Positions 1-8,096 of a DNA stretch of 16,263 nt are shown here, in pieces (position 1 is the first letter of the stretch; each line of letters opens with the position of its first letter). Under the pieces are notes generated by a model, which saw only the letters and a program-made list of their open reading frames with translations, had not been told where the DNA came from and searched no databases. The position numbers were made by a program, and so were the translations under genes. The DNA comes from Sporomusaceae bacterium (GTDB lineage Bacteria; Bacillota; Negativicutes; DSM-13327), in NCBI GenBank assembly GCA_027492445.1, contig JAPUES010000116.1, positions 1 through 16,263 of the forward strand, given 5' to 3'.

Positions 1-1372
1 TAACGGCTTCATCGGTTTTCGCCTGTACCCCACTAATCAACTCAAATATTTGCTTAGCCGCTTCTTGGGATTGTTCGGCTAACTTTCGAACTTCTTCTGC
101 AACAACTGCAAAGCCCTTTCCTTGTTCGCCAGCTCTAGCAGCTTCGATAGCAGCATTTAAAGCTAGTAAGTTCGTTTGGCTTGCGATACCAGAAATGGTT
201 TCAACAATTTGTCCAATTTCTTTGGATTGTTCTCCAAGTTCCGATACGGTTCTACCTGAATTGGCAATGGTTTTTTGAATGTGTATCATTTGGGTAATCG
301 CATTTTCAATGGTTTTATTGCCTTCTTGCGTTGCCTGAACCGCTTTATTGGTAATCGCAGTGGCATTCGCAGCATTTTCTGCACCTTGCTGAGAATGAAC
401 AGACATTTGTTCTACCAAGTTAATGGCATCACCAACTTCATGATTTTGTTGTTCAATACTAGAAGCGGTCTCAGTTATGGATTCTGCAACCTGACTTGCG
501 ACATCGGCCGACTGATCGGCATTGGCAGTCAATTCTTCCGATGATGCTGCTACTTGCTGGGCTGATAGGGATACCTCTGAGACCAAATTGCGCAAACTCT
601 TCACCATGGTATTCAATGCTTTACTAATGGCTCCAATTTCATCGTTAGCCTCGATTGTTATTTCTGTATGGGCAAGATTCCCACTTGCTACTTCATTTGC
701 AATTTCAATGACCACATGCAATCGTCTAAAAATAGAACGCACCAATATTGTTCCCAATACAATAGCAAATACCATTGTGAGTACAGGAATGCTAATTAGA
801 ATGCTTTCTGCAACAAGAGCACTTGCCTTATTCTTTTCATTTGCAGACTCAGCTTCCTGCACATTAAAATTGGAGAGTTCTACAATATAAGTATTAAAAC
901 TTTCATAATGAGGAATCGCTTCCTTTAGATAAAAAGCATAGGCCTCTTCCCTTTTCCCTGCCGCTACTAATTCTAGTGCAACTTTTCGCGTTTCCCGAAA
1001 AAGTTTTAATTCTTCTTTCATTTTAGGTAACCGTTCTGTTTCATAAGGAACTAAGCTTCCTTTTTCGAAAGTTGAAATAATCTCATTATTATTTTTGACC
1101 CTTTCTTGTATCTCCTTTGTCAATTCTTGTTCTCTCTCTTTGCTCATATTAGCAGTAATAAGCTCTATTGTATCACCAGTTACGGCTCTAGTATTCGCTC
1201 GCATAAGATTCATATTTCGTATGGTTATAAGATTTTCCTCGTACATTGCACTAAGTGCCTTCGTTGACTGAGCGTTAAAATAATAGCCAATAGCTCCTAC
1301 AACCCCAGATAAAAATGCTAATAGTACGACCAAACTTAATAATTTTGTACTAACTTTAATATTGTTAAACAC
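1..1372 (-). CDS. Methyl-accepting chemotaxis protein (C-terminus cut by window edge)
   Basis: Membrane chemoreceptor that would signal to CheA/CheW. The start is a GTG at 1372, preceded by AAGGAG with 8 bases between; the nearby ATG at 1380 is out of frame. 457 residues are visible. They show a first transmembrane helix (about residues 11-31), a helical extracytoplasmic sensor of about 150 residues resembling the 4HB_MCP type, a second membrane helix (about 184-208), a HAMP linker (about 210-262) and the cytoplasmic signalling coiled coil. The diagnostic hairpin tip is at residues 396-435 (IASQTNLLALNAAIEAARAG, then GKGFAVVAEEVRKLAEQS). The end of the signalling domain lies outside the window. 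The ligand cannot be told from sequence. No clear SigD-type promoter was found in 1381-1513. Confidence 0.96.
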   Translation of the reverse strand, partial: MFNNIKVSTKLLSLVVLLAFLSGVVGAIGYYFNAQSTKALSAMYEENLITIRNMNLMRANTRAVTGDTIELITANMSKEREQELTKEIQERVKNNNEIISTFEKGSLVPYETERLPKMKEELKLFRETRKVALELVAAGKREEAYAFYLKEAIPHYESFNTYIVELSNFNVQEAESANEKNKASALVAESILISIPVLTMVFAIVLGTILVRSIFRRLHVVIEIANEVASGNLAHTEITIEANDEIGAISKALNTMVKSLRNLVSEVSLSAQQVAASSEELTANADQSADVASQVAESITETASSIEQQNHEVGDAINLVEQMSVHSQQGAENAANATAITNKAVQATQEGNKTIENAITQMIHIQKTIANSGRTVSELGEQSKEIGQIVETISGIASQTNLLALNAAIEAARAGEQGKGFAVVAEEVRKLAEQSQEAAKQIFELISGVQAKTDEAV

Positions 1373-1506
1373 GGTTTCATCTCCTTAAACATCTGGAAAT
1401 TCCAAATTGAAACTTCCGTATAGTAGAATAATCACTTCGTCATAATTCTTTTAAAATCCTTCACTAATTAATAATAAATATCTTTAAAACATCAAAAATC
1501 ATCTTT

Positions 1507-1560
1507 ATAATAAAGAAATCCTAAATAAGTGGATGAAGTGCCCACTTATCTAGGATTTCT
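1507..1560 (-). terminator. Intrinsic terminator of the sulfur-fusion gene
   Basis: A 19-bp inverted repeat with one mismatch (arms 1514-1532 and 1542-1560, 9-nt loop) starts 8 bases after the stop codon at 1568. On the minus strand it is followed by TTTATTAT. It ends the arsR/fusion operon and separates it from the chemoreceptor gene. Confidence 0.85.
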
Positions 1561-1567
1561 CTTTCCC

Positions 1568-4003
1568 TTAGATAAATAAATTTACATTTGAGTCTTCTGC
1601 CTCATTAAGATAATATCCAACGCCACCAACCTTAACCCCATCCAACAATTCCTCTTGTTTTAAACCCATGACATCTAGAGACATTTGGCAAGCCACAATT
1701 TCAATACCCGCTGTCATGGCAGATTGGATTAGTTCTTCTAGTGAGGAAACATTCTTATTCTTCATGACCATGCGCATCATTTGCGTCCCCATACCTAACA
1801 TATTCATATTTGATAATTTTAAAGCTTTACTGCCCCGCGGCATCATAAAACCAAACATTTTATCCATGAAACTTTTTTTTACAGGGACAGACTCTGCTTT
1901 GCGCAAAATATTTAGGCCCCAGAAGGTAAAAAACAAAGTAACCTTTTTCCCCATGGCCGCAGCACCATTGGCAATGATAAAAGCAGCCATGGCTTTGTCT
2001 AAGTCACCGCTAAATACTACAATGGTCTTATTATCCTTGCTAGTGACCATTGCCGCTTTTCCTGGAACATCTTCTGGGATACCATTTTTTTGAATGGTCG
2101 CTGTAATAATACCTTTACTTTTCTTTACGTCTAGCAAGGGATTATAAGTCTGTTTACACCAGGCTTTTATATCTTCCGTAAAACCTGGGTCAGAAGCCGT
2201 TACCTGCAAAATTTCATTGACCTTCATTTTATCAACAGTGGCTTTTACCTGCATTAATGGGCCAGGGCAACATAATCCGCAGGCATCCAAAGAATGAGTA
2301 GGGGACACACTGGTGTCTGGAGAAGCTACTACGGCCAACCTAGAAACGGGCTGTTCTTGGGAAGGATGGACATAAGCAGCCGACTTAAAACCGCCAGTCA
2401 TATTTTTGACCTTAAAGCCTTTTTGCCTTAGGATACAAGAAGCTAAATATCCTTGTAATCCCATCTTACAATAGGCCAAGATGAGTTTATTTTTATCTAG
2501 TTCTCCGATACGTTGCCGTAATGTATCTAAAGGAATATTAATCGCCCCAGGAAGAGAACCATTAGCAAAGTCCAATGGAGAACGTACATCGAGTAATATA
2601 GTTTCTGCCTTATCATAACTTGGCAAGGATTCATAAGTGAAAACTTCCGTGCGACCAGCTAAAATATTTTCAGCAGCAAAACCTAACATATTTACTGGAT
2701 CTTTTGCCGAGGAATACGGCGGCGCATAAGCTAGCTCTAGGTCAGTGAGATCGGCCACAGTTCCCTTAAGACGTATAACGGTTGCAATAACATCAATACT
2801 CTTATCAATTCCTTCGACGCCAATGCCTTGGGCACCCAAAATAGTACCTTCATCGTTAAATAGTAATTTCAATGAATTTTGGATAGCACCAGGATAGTAA
2901 GTAGCATGAGAAAAAGGGTGAACGTAGACTACACGGTAAGGCAGGTTCAAACGTTTCAAAGTCCGCTCGTTATTGCCTGTCGTGGCCCCAGTCAAAGAAA
3001 ATACTTTAATGATAGAGGTTCCTTGGGTTCCCTTAAAGCGAGAAGGGATACCCGCAATATTATCAGCTGCAATACGCCCTTGCTTATTGGCTGGCCCGGC
3101 CAAAGGTATGGCAGCAATTTGACCATTCACAAAATCCTTTATTTCAATGGCATCGCCAACCGCATAAATATCGGGCAGGGAAGTCTCCATATGTTCATTA
3201 ACAAGAATGTGTCCACGACTGCCTAGCTGAATGTTGCTATCCCGAATAAACTCTGTATCTGGTGTAACGCCAATGGCTAAAATAACCAAGTCAGCCCTTA
3301 TGATTTTACCGCTGTTTAGCACTACATCAATGGTCTCTCCTTGTTCTTGAAAGGAGGCTACACCATCACTTAGAAGTAACTCAATGCCACTCTCTATTAA
3401 TTCTTTTTCGAGCATATGCACCATTTCAGAGTCAAAAGGAGCTAATATATGGGGAGCGGCTTCCGCCAAGGTAACCTCAAGGCCCCTCTCCCTCAGATTT
3501 TCCGCCATCTCTACGCCGATATACCCGCCACCAATGACTACAGCCTTTTTCGAAGTTTTGTAATCCACGCGTTCTTTGATACGATCTGTATCGGCTATAT
3601 TACGCAAGGTGTAGATTTTCTCACTGTCTATGCCAGGAATAGATGGTTTGATGGGTTTAGCGCCAGGAGATAAGATTAGAGCATCATAGGACTCTTCGTA
3701 TACCCCTTTGGTTTTACTACGAATAGTTACCATCTTCTTATCTGCCTGGATTCCTATCACTTCACTATTGACCCTGACATCAATATTAAAGCGATCTTGC
3801 ATGCCTTTGGGCGTTTGTACCAGCAGTTTCTCACGTTCTTGAATGGTTTCACCAATATAATATGGCAAGCCACAATTGGCAAAAGAAATATGTTCATCCC
3901 TTTCAAAAAGAATAATTTGTGCCTCTTCGTCAAGCCTTCTTAGACGTGCCGCTGCAGAAGCGCCACCCGCTACACCGCCAACAATAATTACTTTTTTACT
4001 CAT
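1568..4003 (-). CDS. CoA-disulfide reductase / rhodanese / TusA / DsrE2 fusion protein
   Basis: An 811-residue soluble flavoprotein likely to reduce CoA-persulfide or polysulfide and pass sulfane sulfur between its own modules. In order: FAD-binding site (IIVGGVAGGASAAAR, residues 6-20) with redox Cys44 in SFANCGLPYY; NAD(P)H site (VVIGGGYIGVE, 155-165); second FAD motif (YAVGDA, 290-295); dimerisation domain ending in AYAPPYSSAKDPVN (425-438), as in CoA-disulfide reductases; a rhodanese domain (about 456-545) with active Cys512 in AYCKMG; a TusA-like domain (571-638) with CCPGP, where Cys579 matches the TusA sulfur carrier cysteine and Cys575 and Cys578 are extra; and a DsrE2-like domain (about 659-811) with Cys772. 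I chose the ATG at 4003 over an upstream ATG at 4066 because AAGGAG lies 9 bases before it and the FAD motif then sits at the usual N-terminus. It overlaps the stop of the upstream arsR-type gene by 8 bases, suggesting coupled translation. Confidence 0.95.
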   Translation of the reverse strand: MSKKVIIVGGVAGGASAAARLRRLDEEAQIILFERDEHISFANCGLPYYIGETIQEREKLLVQTPKGMQDRFNIDVRVNSEVIGIQADKKMVTIRSKTKGVYEESYDALILSPGAKPIKPSIPGIDSEKIYTLRNIADTDRIKERVDYKTSKKAVVIGGGYIGVEMAENLRERGLEVTLAEAAPHILAPFDSEMVHMLEKELIESGIELLLSDGVASFQEQGETIDVVLNSGKIIRADLVILAIGVTPDTEFIRDSNIQLGSRGHILVNEHMETSLPDIYAVGDAIEIKDFVNGQIAAIPLAGPANKQGRIAADNIAGIPSRFKGTQGTSIIKVFSLTGATTGNNERTLKRLNLPYRVVYVHPFSHATYYPGAIQNSLKLLFNDEGTILGAQGIGVEGIDKSIDVIATVIRLKGTVADLTDLELAYAPPYSSAKDPVNMLGFAAENILAGRTEVFTYESLPSYDKAETILLDVRSPLDFANGSLPGAINIPLDTLRQRIGELDKNKLILAYCKMGLQGYLASCILRQKGFKVKNMTGGFKSAAYVHPSQEQPVSRLAVVASPDTSVSPTHSLDACGLCCPGPLMQVKATVDKMKVNEILQVTASDPGFTEDIKAWCKQTYNPLLDVKKSKGIITATIQKNGIPEDVPGKAAMVTSKDNKTIVVFSGDLDKAMAAFIIANGAAAMGKKVTLFFTFWGLNILRKAESVPVKKSFMDKMFGFMMPRGSKALKLSNMNMLGMGTQMMRMVMKNKNVSSLEELIQSAMTAGIEIVACQMSLDVMGLKQEELLDGVKVGGVGYYLNEAEDSNVNLFI

Positions 4004-4301
4004 CCTGACACTCTCCTTCCTTTTTCGCAAATAGGTATTTAATAATTTGGATGACACGTTGATCATAAATCTTATAATTAATCTCTAATCCATTTCTCAC
4101 ACCAACAATAACGCCCGCGGTCCGCAGTTTTTGTAAATGTTGAGAAACTGTGGATTGAGGAACATTAAGACATGCTTGCATATGAGTTACATTACATTCC
4201 CCTTTTTCAATTAACCCTCGAACAATGCACAGTCGACCTGGATGAGCAAGGGCTTTCAGAATCTCTGCTAGTTCCGTATGTTTTTTCCAATCTATAATCA
4301 T
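3996..4301 (-). CDS. ArsR-family transcriptional regulator, probable sulfur/redox sensor
   Basis: A 101-residue winged-helix repressor. The start is the ATG at 4301 behind GGAGG; an in-frame TTG at 4319 lies upstream of that ribosome site and is unlikely. The pattern LKALAHPGRLCIVRGL followed by a recognition helix with PQSTVSQHLQKLR is typical of ArsR/SmtB proteins. Cysteines are at 25, 36, 44 and 98. The classic arsenic ELCVCDL box is absent: Cys36 sits in GECNV at the end of helix 2, and Cys98 is near the C-terminus. Such a spaced pair recalls persulfide sensors of the BigR/SqrR type, which fits the overlapping downstream sulfur-transfer fusion. Inference: the apo form represses the operon and sulfide/persulfide lifts repression. 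A metal or thiol sensor is the alternative. Confidence 0.93.
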   Translation of the reverse strand: MIIDWKKHTELAEILKALAHPGRLCIVRGLIEKGECNVTHMQACLNVPQSTVSQHLQKLRTAGVIVGVRNGLEINYKIYDQRVIQIIKYLFAKKEGECQDE

Positions 4302-4334
4302 ATAGCCTCCGCCTTTCAAACCACTATATTTTAA

Positions 4335-4375
4335 TATTACGTTATAATGATATACTTAATTGAATGTCATGTCAA
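4335..4375 (-). promoter_or_regulatory. Promoter and possible operator of the arsR/sulfur-fusion operon
   Basis: On the minus strand TTGACA (4370-4375), a 17-bp spacer and TATCAT (4347-4352) form a near-consensus SigA promoter 46 bases upstream of the ArsR start. Directly after the -10 box, TATAACGTAATA (4335-4346) is an imperfect 12-bp palindrome covering the expected transcription start. That is a natural position for a repressor such as the encoded ArsR protein. The promoter is strong by eye; the operator is inferred. Confidence 0.7.
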
Positions 4376-4420
4376 GGGTATTGGGGAGTATGCGATTTTT
4401 ATTATTCCCTATTTCTCACA

Positions 4421-4453
4421 AAATAAAAAAGCCTTCAGGTAAACCTGAAAGCT
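4421..4453 (-). terminator. Intrinsic terminator of the tRNA-Leu gene
   Basis: A 10-bp stem (4430-4439 with 4444-4453, one G-U pair) and a TTTA loop, followed on the minus strand by a T run (4425-4430) and ATTT. It lies 12 bases downstream of the tRNA 3' end. Confidence 0.9.
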
Positions 4454-4465
4454 CTGTTAGTAATG

Positions 4466-4549
4466 TGGTGCGGGAAAGAGGACTTGAACCTCCACACCTT
4501 GCGGCGCCAGATCCTAAGTCTGGTGCGTCTGCCATTCCGCCATTCCCGC
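4466..4549 (-). tRNA. tRNA-Leu (anticodon UAG), CCA encoded
   Basis: Read on the minus strand, the acceptor stem is GCGGGAA with TTCCCGC, followed by discriminator A and an encoded CCA. The anticodon arm is CCAGA, loop CTTAGGA, TCTGG, which gives anticodon TAG. A long variable arm and a T arm with GGTTCAAGTCC follow, as expected for the class II leucine tRNA. Length is 84 nt including CCA. It reads CUA and probably other CUN codons. The gene stands alone, with its own terminator at 4421-4453. Confidence 0.95.
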
Positions 4550-4609
4550 CTATGAAATTGCTTGCACAAGGCACGTTACTACTTGTTAGTTCCCAAGTGC
4601 ACAAGTATC

Positions 4610-4638
4610 ATTATAAACCATTATGAACATAAAAGGAA
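4610..4638 (-). promoter_or_regulatory. Possible promoter of tRNA-Leu
   Basis: TATAAT (4610-4615) with a weak -35 (TTCCTT, 4633-4638) at 17-bp spacing, giving a leader of roughly 50-60 nt before the tRNA. The -10 box is perfect but the -35 box is poor. Confidence 0.35.
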
Positions 4639-4676
4639 GAGGAAATAATAAAGTTTTTATACTTTCTGATTCCGTC

Positions 4677-4700
4677 AAAAAAGCCACGAAATTCGTGGCT
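4677..4700 (-). terminator. Intrinsic terminator of the secreted 307-residue protein gene
   Basis: An 8-bp stem (AGCCACGA with TCGTGGCT, 4682-4689 and 4693-4700) with a 3-nt loop, followed on the minus strand by six T. It lies 49 bases after the stop of the gene at 4750. Confidence 0.9.
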
Positions 4701-4749
4701 TCATGAGTAATTTTATGTTGAATGACAATCTAGATCCTTACATTTTTTG

Positions 4750-5673
4750 TTATTTACTATCTGTACTGGTCTCAATAGAATTCAGCATATCACCATAAAA
4801 AGTAAGTATCTTAGTGTTATAGATCCAGATAGAATCCGTTTCTTTATTGAGAGGTGGTTTCCCCCAGCTAAGAGCAACTTGCTCTTTCGTCATACCTTCT
4901 TCAACATTGCCCTTTTGAATGTTTTTCCATACATCTTGAGACCCGCCAAGGCTAATTCTTGGATTTTCTATAAACAAATCTTCTTCCCATGCAGGAGCTT
5001 CTGTCCAACACACAAGGGGAGTATTGGTCCAACTGTAAAGCATAGGTAAAATCGCCTTTTCTCCATTCACTGACACAATAAGCCATATGGCTTCTCGGGA
5101 TTCAATCCCTGCATATACATCAATAACTGTAACAGGGCCTCCAATCGTAATGGGAACTGCTGCCGCTGGCATAGCATTCCAACCTGGGACATATAACCCT
5201 GATAATTCTCTAAATTTAGGATATACAGTTTTTCCCAAAAACGCTTTTCGTGCCTTCTCTATATCAGCTGTTAATACGAGGCCTTCTAATTGCCCACGCA
5301 TGGTACGGCCAACCAATTTTTCTCCTGTATCATTTACCTTCATATATACCATGTATTCTTGCAGGTTGTCGCCAGCGGGAAAGGTCACGACTTCCGTAAC
5401 CGTAACTGTTTTCCCAACATGCTCTTTGTAGGGAATGCGAAGAGAAGAATCGCCGTTAACCCCCTGAACCCCTTGCTCTGCTGGAAAAATTTCATAGCCA
5501 GCAGGTTGCTTATCAGCCGCTAACGACAGAAAGGTAAAAACCTTTCCTGTCCATTGCTCAACCTTTATATTGGGTGAGGTTTTTTCACTAGGCACCTCAG
5601 CCCAAACTGAGCTAGTCCCAAATCCTATTAATAAACTTATAACCAGTAGTATACGTACACTAATTGTTCTCAT
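4750..5673 (-). CDS. Secreted protein with BamE/SmpA-like C-terminus
   Basis: A 307-residue exported protein of unrecognised family. Residues 1-25 form a classical signal peptide (MRTISVR, a hydrophobic core, cleavage likely after SSVWA). No lipobox cysteine is present. The middle (about 35-235) is rich in predicted beta strands and matches nothing I know. The last 55 residues contain KGNVEEGMTKEQVALSWGKP and then WIYNTKILTFYGDMLNSI. This is the GMTkeqV..lwGkP..W.Y...l.F..g.l pattern of SmpA/BamE domains found in envelope proteins. The start ATG at 5673 follows AAGGAGG with a rather long 11-base spacing. It is a single-gene transcript, with a consensus promoter at 5726-5754 and a terminator at 4677-4700. 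The domain call is by motif only; the function is unknown. Confidence 0.85.
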   Translation of the reverse strand: MRTISVRILLVISLLIGFGTSSVWAEVPSEKTSPNIKVEQWTGKVFTFLSLAADKQPAGYEIFPAEQGVQGVNGDSSLRIPYKEHVGKTVTVTEVVTFPAGDNLQEYMVYMKVNDTGEKLVGRTMRGQLEGLVLTADIEKARKAFLGKTVYPKFRELSGLYVPGWNAMPAAAVPITIGGPVTVIDVYAGIESREAIWLIVSVNGEKAILPMLYSWTNTPLVCWTEAPAWEEDLFIENPRISLGGSQDVWKNIQKGNVEEGMTKEQVALSWGKPPLNKETDSIWIYNTKILTFYGDMLNSIETSTDSK

Positions 5674-5725
5674 TCCGGTTCCATCCTCCTTTTCACCTAT
5701 TATAATTAAAAATCATTCTATCATT

Positions 5726-5754
5726 ATTATAATACCAATGGCAACAATTGTCAA
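5726..5754 (-). promoter_or_regulatory. Consensus SigA promoter of the secreted 307-residue protein gene
   Basis: TTGACA (5749-5754), 17-bp spacer, TATAAT (5726-5731) on the minus strand, with both boxes matching consensus exactly. It lies between the rarD stop (5779) and the start at 5673, so the gene has a strong promoter of its own. Confidence 0.9.
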
Positions 5755-5778
5755 ATAATTCTTGCTTTTTACACTTTT

Positions 5779-6720
5779 TTATCTTCTATGCCTTTTTTTA
5801 TGTAAGACTTCTCGTAAAGACAGCTCAACTTTCATAAAAAGTTCTGTCCTTGAAAGGGAAAACACTACGAGCGCCATCCAGATAAGAACGAAGGAAATGA
5901 AATGCACTTGTGTAAAAGGCTCATGATATAGAAAAACCCCTAATAGGAGCGCAATTGTAGGAGATAGATATTGAATAAATCCAAGGGATATCAAGGACAA
6001 CCGATTGGCACCATAGGCAAATAATAATAAGGGTATTGCCGTTATAATACCACTACCCATCAAAAACATAGAAGTAGTCGTCGCCCCGTCAAAACTTCCC
6101 GTTCCCTGAAAATTTAAATATAGTATATATACTATCGCAAGAGGCATCATAATAAGGGTTTCAAGGGTAATGCTGGTAGTTGGCGTGATATCGGCTATTT
6201 TTTTGCACAAGCCATACAATCCAAAAGTGATTGCTAGTAGCAAGGCAACCCAAGGTACACTGCCAAAACCCATTGTCATATATAAGACTCCACCCATGGC
6301 CAAGAGAACTGCTACCATCTGCCCCAAAGACAATCTTTCTTTTAAAATGAAAATCCCTAGTAGCACACTAAAAAGAGGATTAATATAATAGCCCAAACTA
6401 GTCTCAATCACCCTATTGCTATTTACTGCCCAAATATAGATAAACCAATTAATACTAATAAAGACAGACCCCAGTACCAAACTTACTATTTTTTTCGGTA
6501 CACGAACTAAATGAAGAATCTCCTGATAAAATTTTGTTTTTCCTTTGATGATTATCACAATGCCCACCATAAAAAGAAAAGACCAAACAATACGATGGGC
6601 CAAAATTTCATGGGCTGGGACATTACTAACAAGCTTCCAATAAACCGGTAATATCCCCCATAAGATATATGCACCAATTGCAGAAAGAATCCCTGTCTGC
6701 CTATTTTTCTTTTGTTCCAT
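5779..6720 (-). CDS. rarD: RarD-type EamA/DMT permease
   Basis: A 313-residue integral membrane protein with about ten hydrophobic helices in two EamA-like halves (roughly residues 10-145 and 150-295). The opening GILSAIGAYILWGILPVYWK, followed by AHEILAHRIVWSF, is the signature of the RarD subfamily (chloramphenicol-sensitive protein RarD). Further RarD-like stretches are GYYINPLFSVLLGIFILKER and LGFIQYLSPTIALLLGVFLY. Its substrate is not established; the family belongs to the drug/metabolite transporter superfamily. The start ATG at 6720 has GAGGT 7 bases upstream. The basic C-terminal tail (HKKRHRR) is probably cytoplasmic. No clear intrinsic terminator follows before the next promoter at 5754. 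Confidence 0.93.
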   Translation of the reverse strand: MEQKKNRQTGILSAIGAYILWGILPVYWKLVSNVPAHEILAHRIVWSFLFMVGIVIIIKGKTKFYQEILHLVRVPKKIVSLVLGSVFISINWFIYIWAVNSNRVIETSLGYYINPLFSVLLGIFILKERLSLGQMVAVLLAMGGVLYMTMGFGSVPWVALLLAITFGLYGLCKKIADITPTTSITLETLIMMPLAIVYILYLNFQGTGSFDGATTTSMFLMGSGIITAIPLLLFAYGANRLSLISLGFIQYLSPTIALLLGVFLYHEPFTQVHFISFVLIWMALVVFSLSRTELFMKVELSLREVLHKKRHRR

Positions 6721-6777
6721 TCTAGTTACCTCAATCCTAATATCTCCTATGACAACAACTTTGCCTAGTTACCTAAC

Positions 6778-6902
6778 TACTAACAAATGCTCCCTCTTAT
6801 ATTCGCACCTAAGAACAAAAACTCCTGTAACAAAAGTGCTTGACTAAAACTAGCAAATAACTCATTGCTAAAAATCTAAATATTAGTTAGTATTGTTAGT
6901 AA
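6778..6902. promoter_or_regulatory. Divergent intergenic region with repeated GTTAGTA motifs
   Basis: The 237-bp gap between rarD (minus) and the DUF362 gene (plus) carries a tandem near-repeat TAGTTAGTA/TTGTTAGTA at 6884-6901. An exact inverted copy, TACTAACAA, is at 6778-6786. These could be sites for a shared regulator of the two divergent genes. By eye only; the rarD promoter could not be placed with confidence. Confidence 0.3.
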
Positions 6903-6908
6903 TACAAC

Positions 6909-6937
6909 TTGACCTTACGATATACATTCTCTACTAT
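6909..6937 (+). promoter_or_regulatory. Promoter of the DUF362 ferredoxin gene
   Basis: TTGACC (6909-6914), 17-bp spacer and TACTAT (6932-6937). The start codon at 6958 follows, with GAGGGGG at 6946-6952 as ribosome binding site. The -10 box has two mismatches to consensus. Confidence 0.6.
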
Positions 6938-6957
6938 AACAATACGAGGGGGATATT

Positions 6958-8082
6958 ATGGAAAAATCAAAGGTTTTTTTCACAAATCTGCGTGCCACTT
7001 CTAATATGAATTTACTACAGAAATTAGAAAGATTGGTTAAAAAGGCTGGAATTGAGCAAATTGATTTCACAAGTAAATATACGGCGATTAAAATACATTT
7101 TGGCGAGCCAGGCAATCTTGCTTATCTTAGACCTAACTATTCTAAGGTGATTGCCGATGTCATAAAAAGCCTTGGTGGTAAAGTATTTCTTACAGATTGC
7201 AACACCTTATATGTGGGCCGGCGTAAAGACGCACTAGAACATTTAGATGCAGCTTATGAAAATGGGTATAACCCCTTTACTACAGGTTGCCAAATCATTA
7301 TCGGCGACGGATTAAAAGGCACGGATGAAGCCTATATCTCTGTACCATGTGGTGAATATGTAAAGGAAGCTAAAATTGGTCGCGCCGTTATGGATGCTGA
7401 TATTTTTATCAGTCTCACACACTTTAAAGGCCATGAGATGACAGGGTTTGGCGGCGCTCTTAAAAATATTGGTATGGGTTGTGGTTCAAGAGCTGGGAAA
7501 ATGGAAATGCATAGCGATGGCAAACCAAAAATCCGCCAAGGAACCTGTGTTGGTTGTAAAGCCTGTGCCAAAAATTGTGCTCACAGCGCTATTACGATAA
7601 CAGATAAAAAAGCACACATCGACTACGGAAAATGCGTTGGTTGCGGCCGTTGTATCGGAGCTTGTCATTTTAATGCAATTGGTGCAGCCTGGGATGAGTC
7701 AAACGACATCCTTAATAAAAAAATTGCTGAGTATTCTTGGGCAGTACTCAATGACCGCCCCCATTTTCATATCAGCCTCGTGATTGATGTCGCTCCATTT
7801 TGTGATTGTCATGCCGAAAACGACTTACCAATCATTCCTGATATTGGTATGTTTGCCTCCTTTGACCCTGTTGCCCTCGATATGGCCTGCGCGGATATGG
7901 CGAATAACGCGCCCATTATTTCTGGCAGTTACTTAGAAGAGCAACTAAAAAATAAAGCTAGTAAAGGCAAGGAACAAGATCACTTTGCGGCAACCCATCC
8001 CGAGACAAACTGGATGGTCTGTTTGGACCATGCTGAAAAGATTGGCATTGGTACCAAGTCTTACGAACTTATTGAAGTGTAA
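6958..8082 (+). CDS. DUF362 domain protein with two [4Fe-4S] ferredoxin motifs
   Basis: A 374-residue cytoplasmic iron-sulfur protein of the uncharacterised DUF362 family (COG2768-like). No signal peptide is seen. DUF362 features lie on both sides of the inserted ferredoxin module: AIKIHFGEPGNLAYLRP (43-59), SLTHFKGHEMTGFGGALKNIGMG (152-174) and FASFDPVALDMACADM (299-314). The clusters are CVGCKACAKNC (Cys197, 200, 203, 207) and CVGCGRCIGAC (Cys226, 229, 232, 236), each a complete CxxCxxCxxxC set. Together they should hold two [4Fe-4S] clusters. The reaction is unknown; electron transfer or redox enzyme maturation is plausible. Four more cysteines (81, 111, 131, 175) and a CDC at 282-284 could add ligands. 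The start is supported by a strong Shine-Dalgarno sequence. It is monocistronic, ending at the terminator at 8190-8238. Confidence 0.93.
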   Translation: MEKSKVFFTNLRATSNMNLLQKLERLVKKAGIEQIDFTSKYTAIKIHFGEPGNLAYLRPNYSKVIADVIKSLGGKVFLTDCNTLYVGRRKDALEHLDAAYENGYNPFTTGCQIIIGDGLKGTDEAYISVPCGEYVKEAKIGRAVMDADIFISLTHFKGHEMTGFGGALKNIGMGCGSRAGKMEMHSDGKPKIRQGTCVGCKACAKNCAHSAITITDKKAHIDYGKCVGCGRCIGACHFNAIGAAWDESNDILNKKIAEYSWAVLNDRPHFHISLVIDVAPFCDCHAENDLPIIPDIGMFASFDPVALDMACADMANNAPIISGSYLEEQLKNKASKGKEQDHFAATHPETNWMVCLDHAEKIGIGTKSYELIEV

Positions 8083-8096
8083 AATTCCTTATAAAA

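Noticed and set aside
4360..4626. Open frames across the tRNA-Leu region on both strands
   Set aside because: They run through a complete tRNA gene and its terminator, have no ribosome site and read as structured-RNA sequence.
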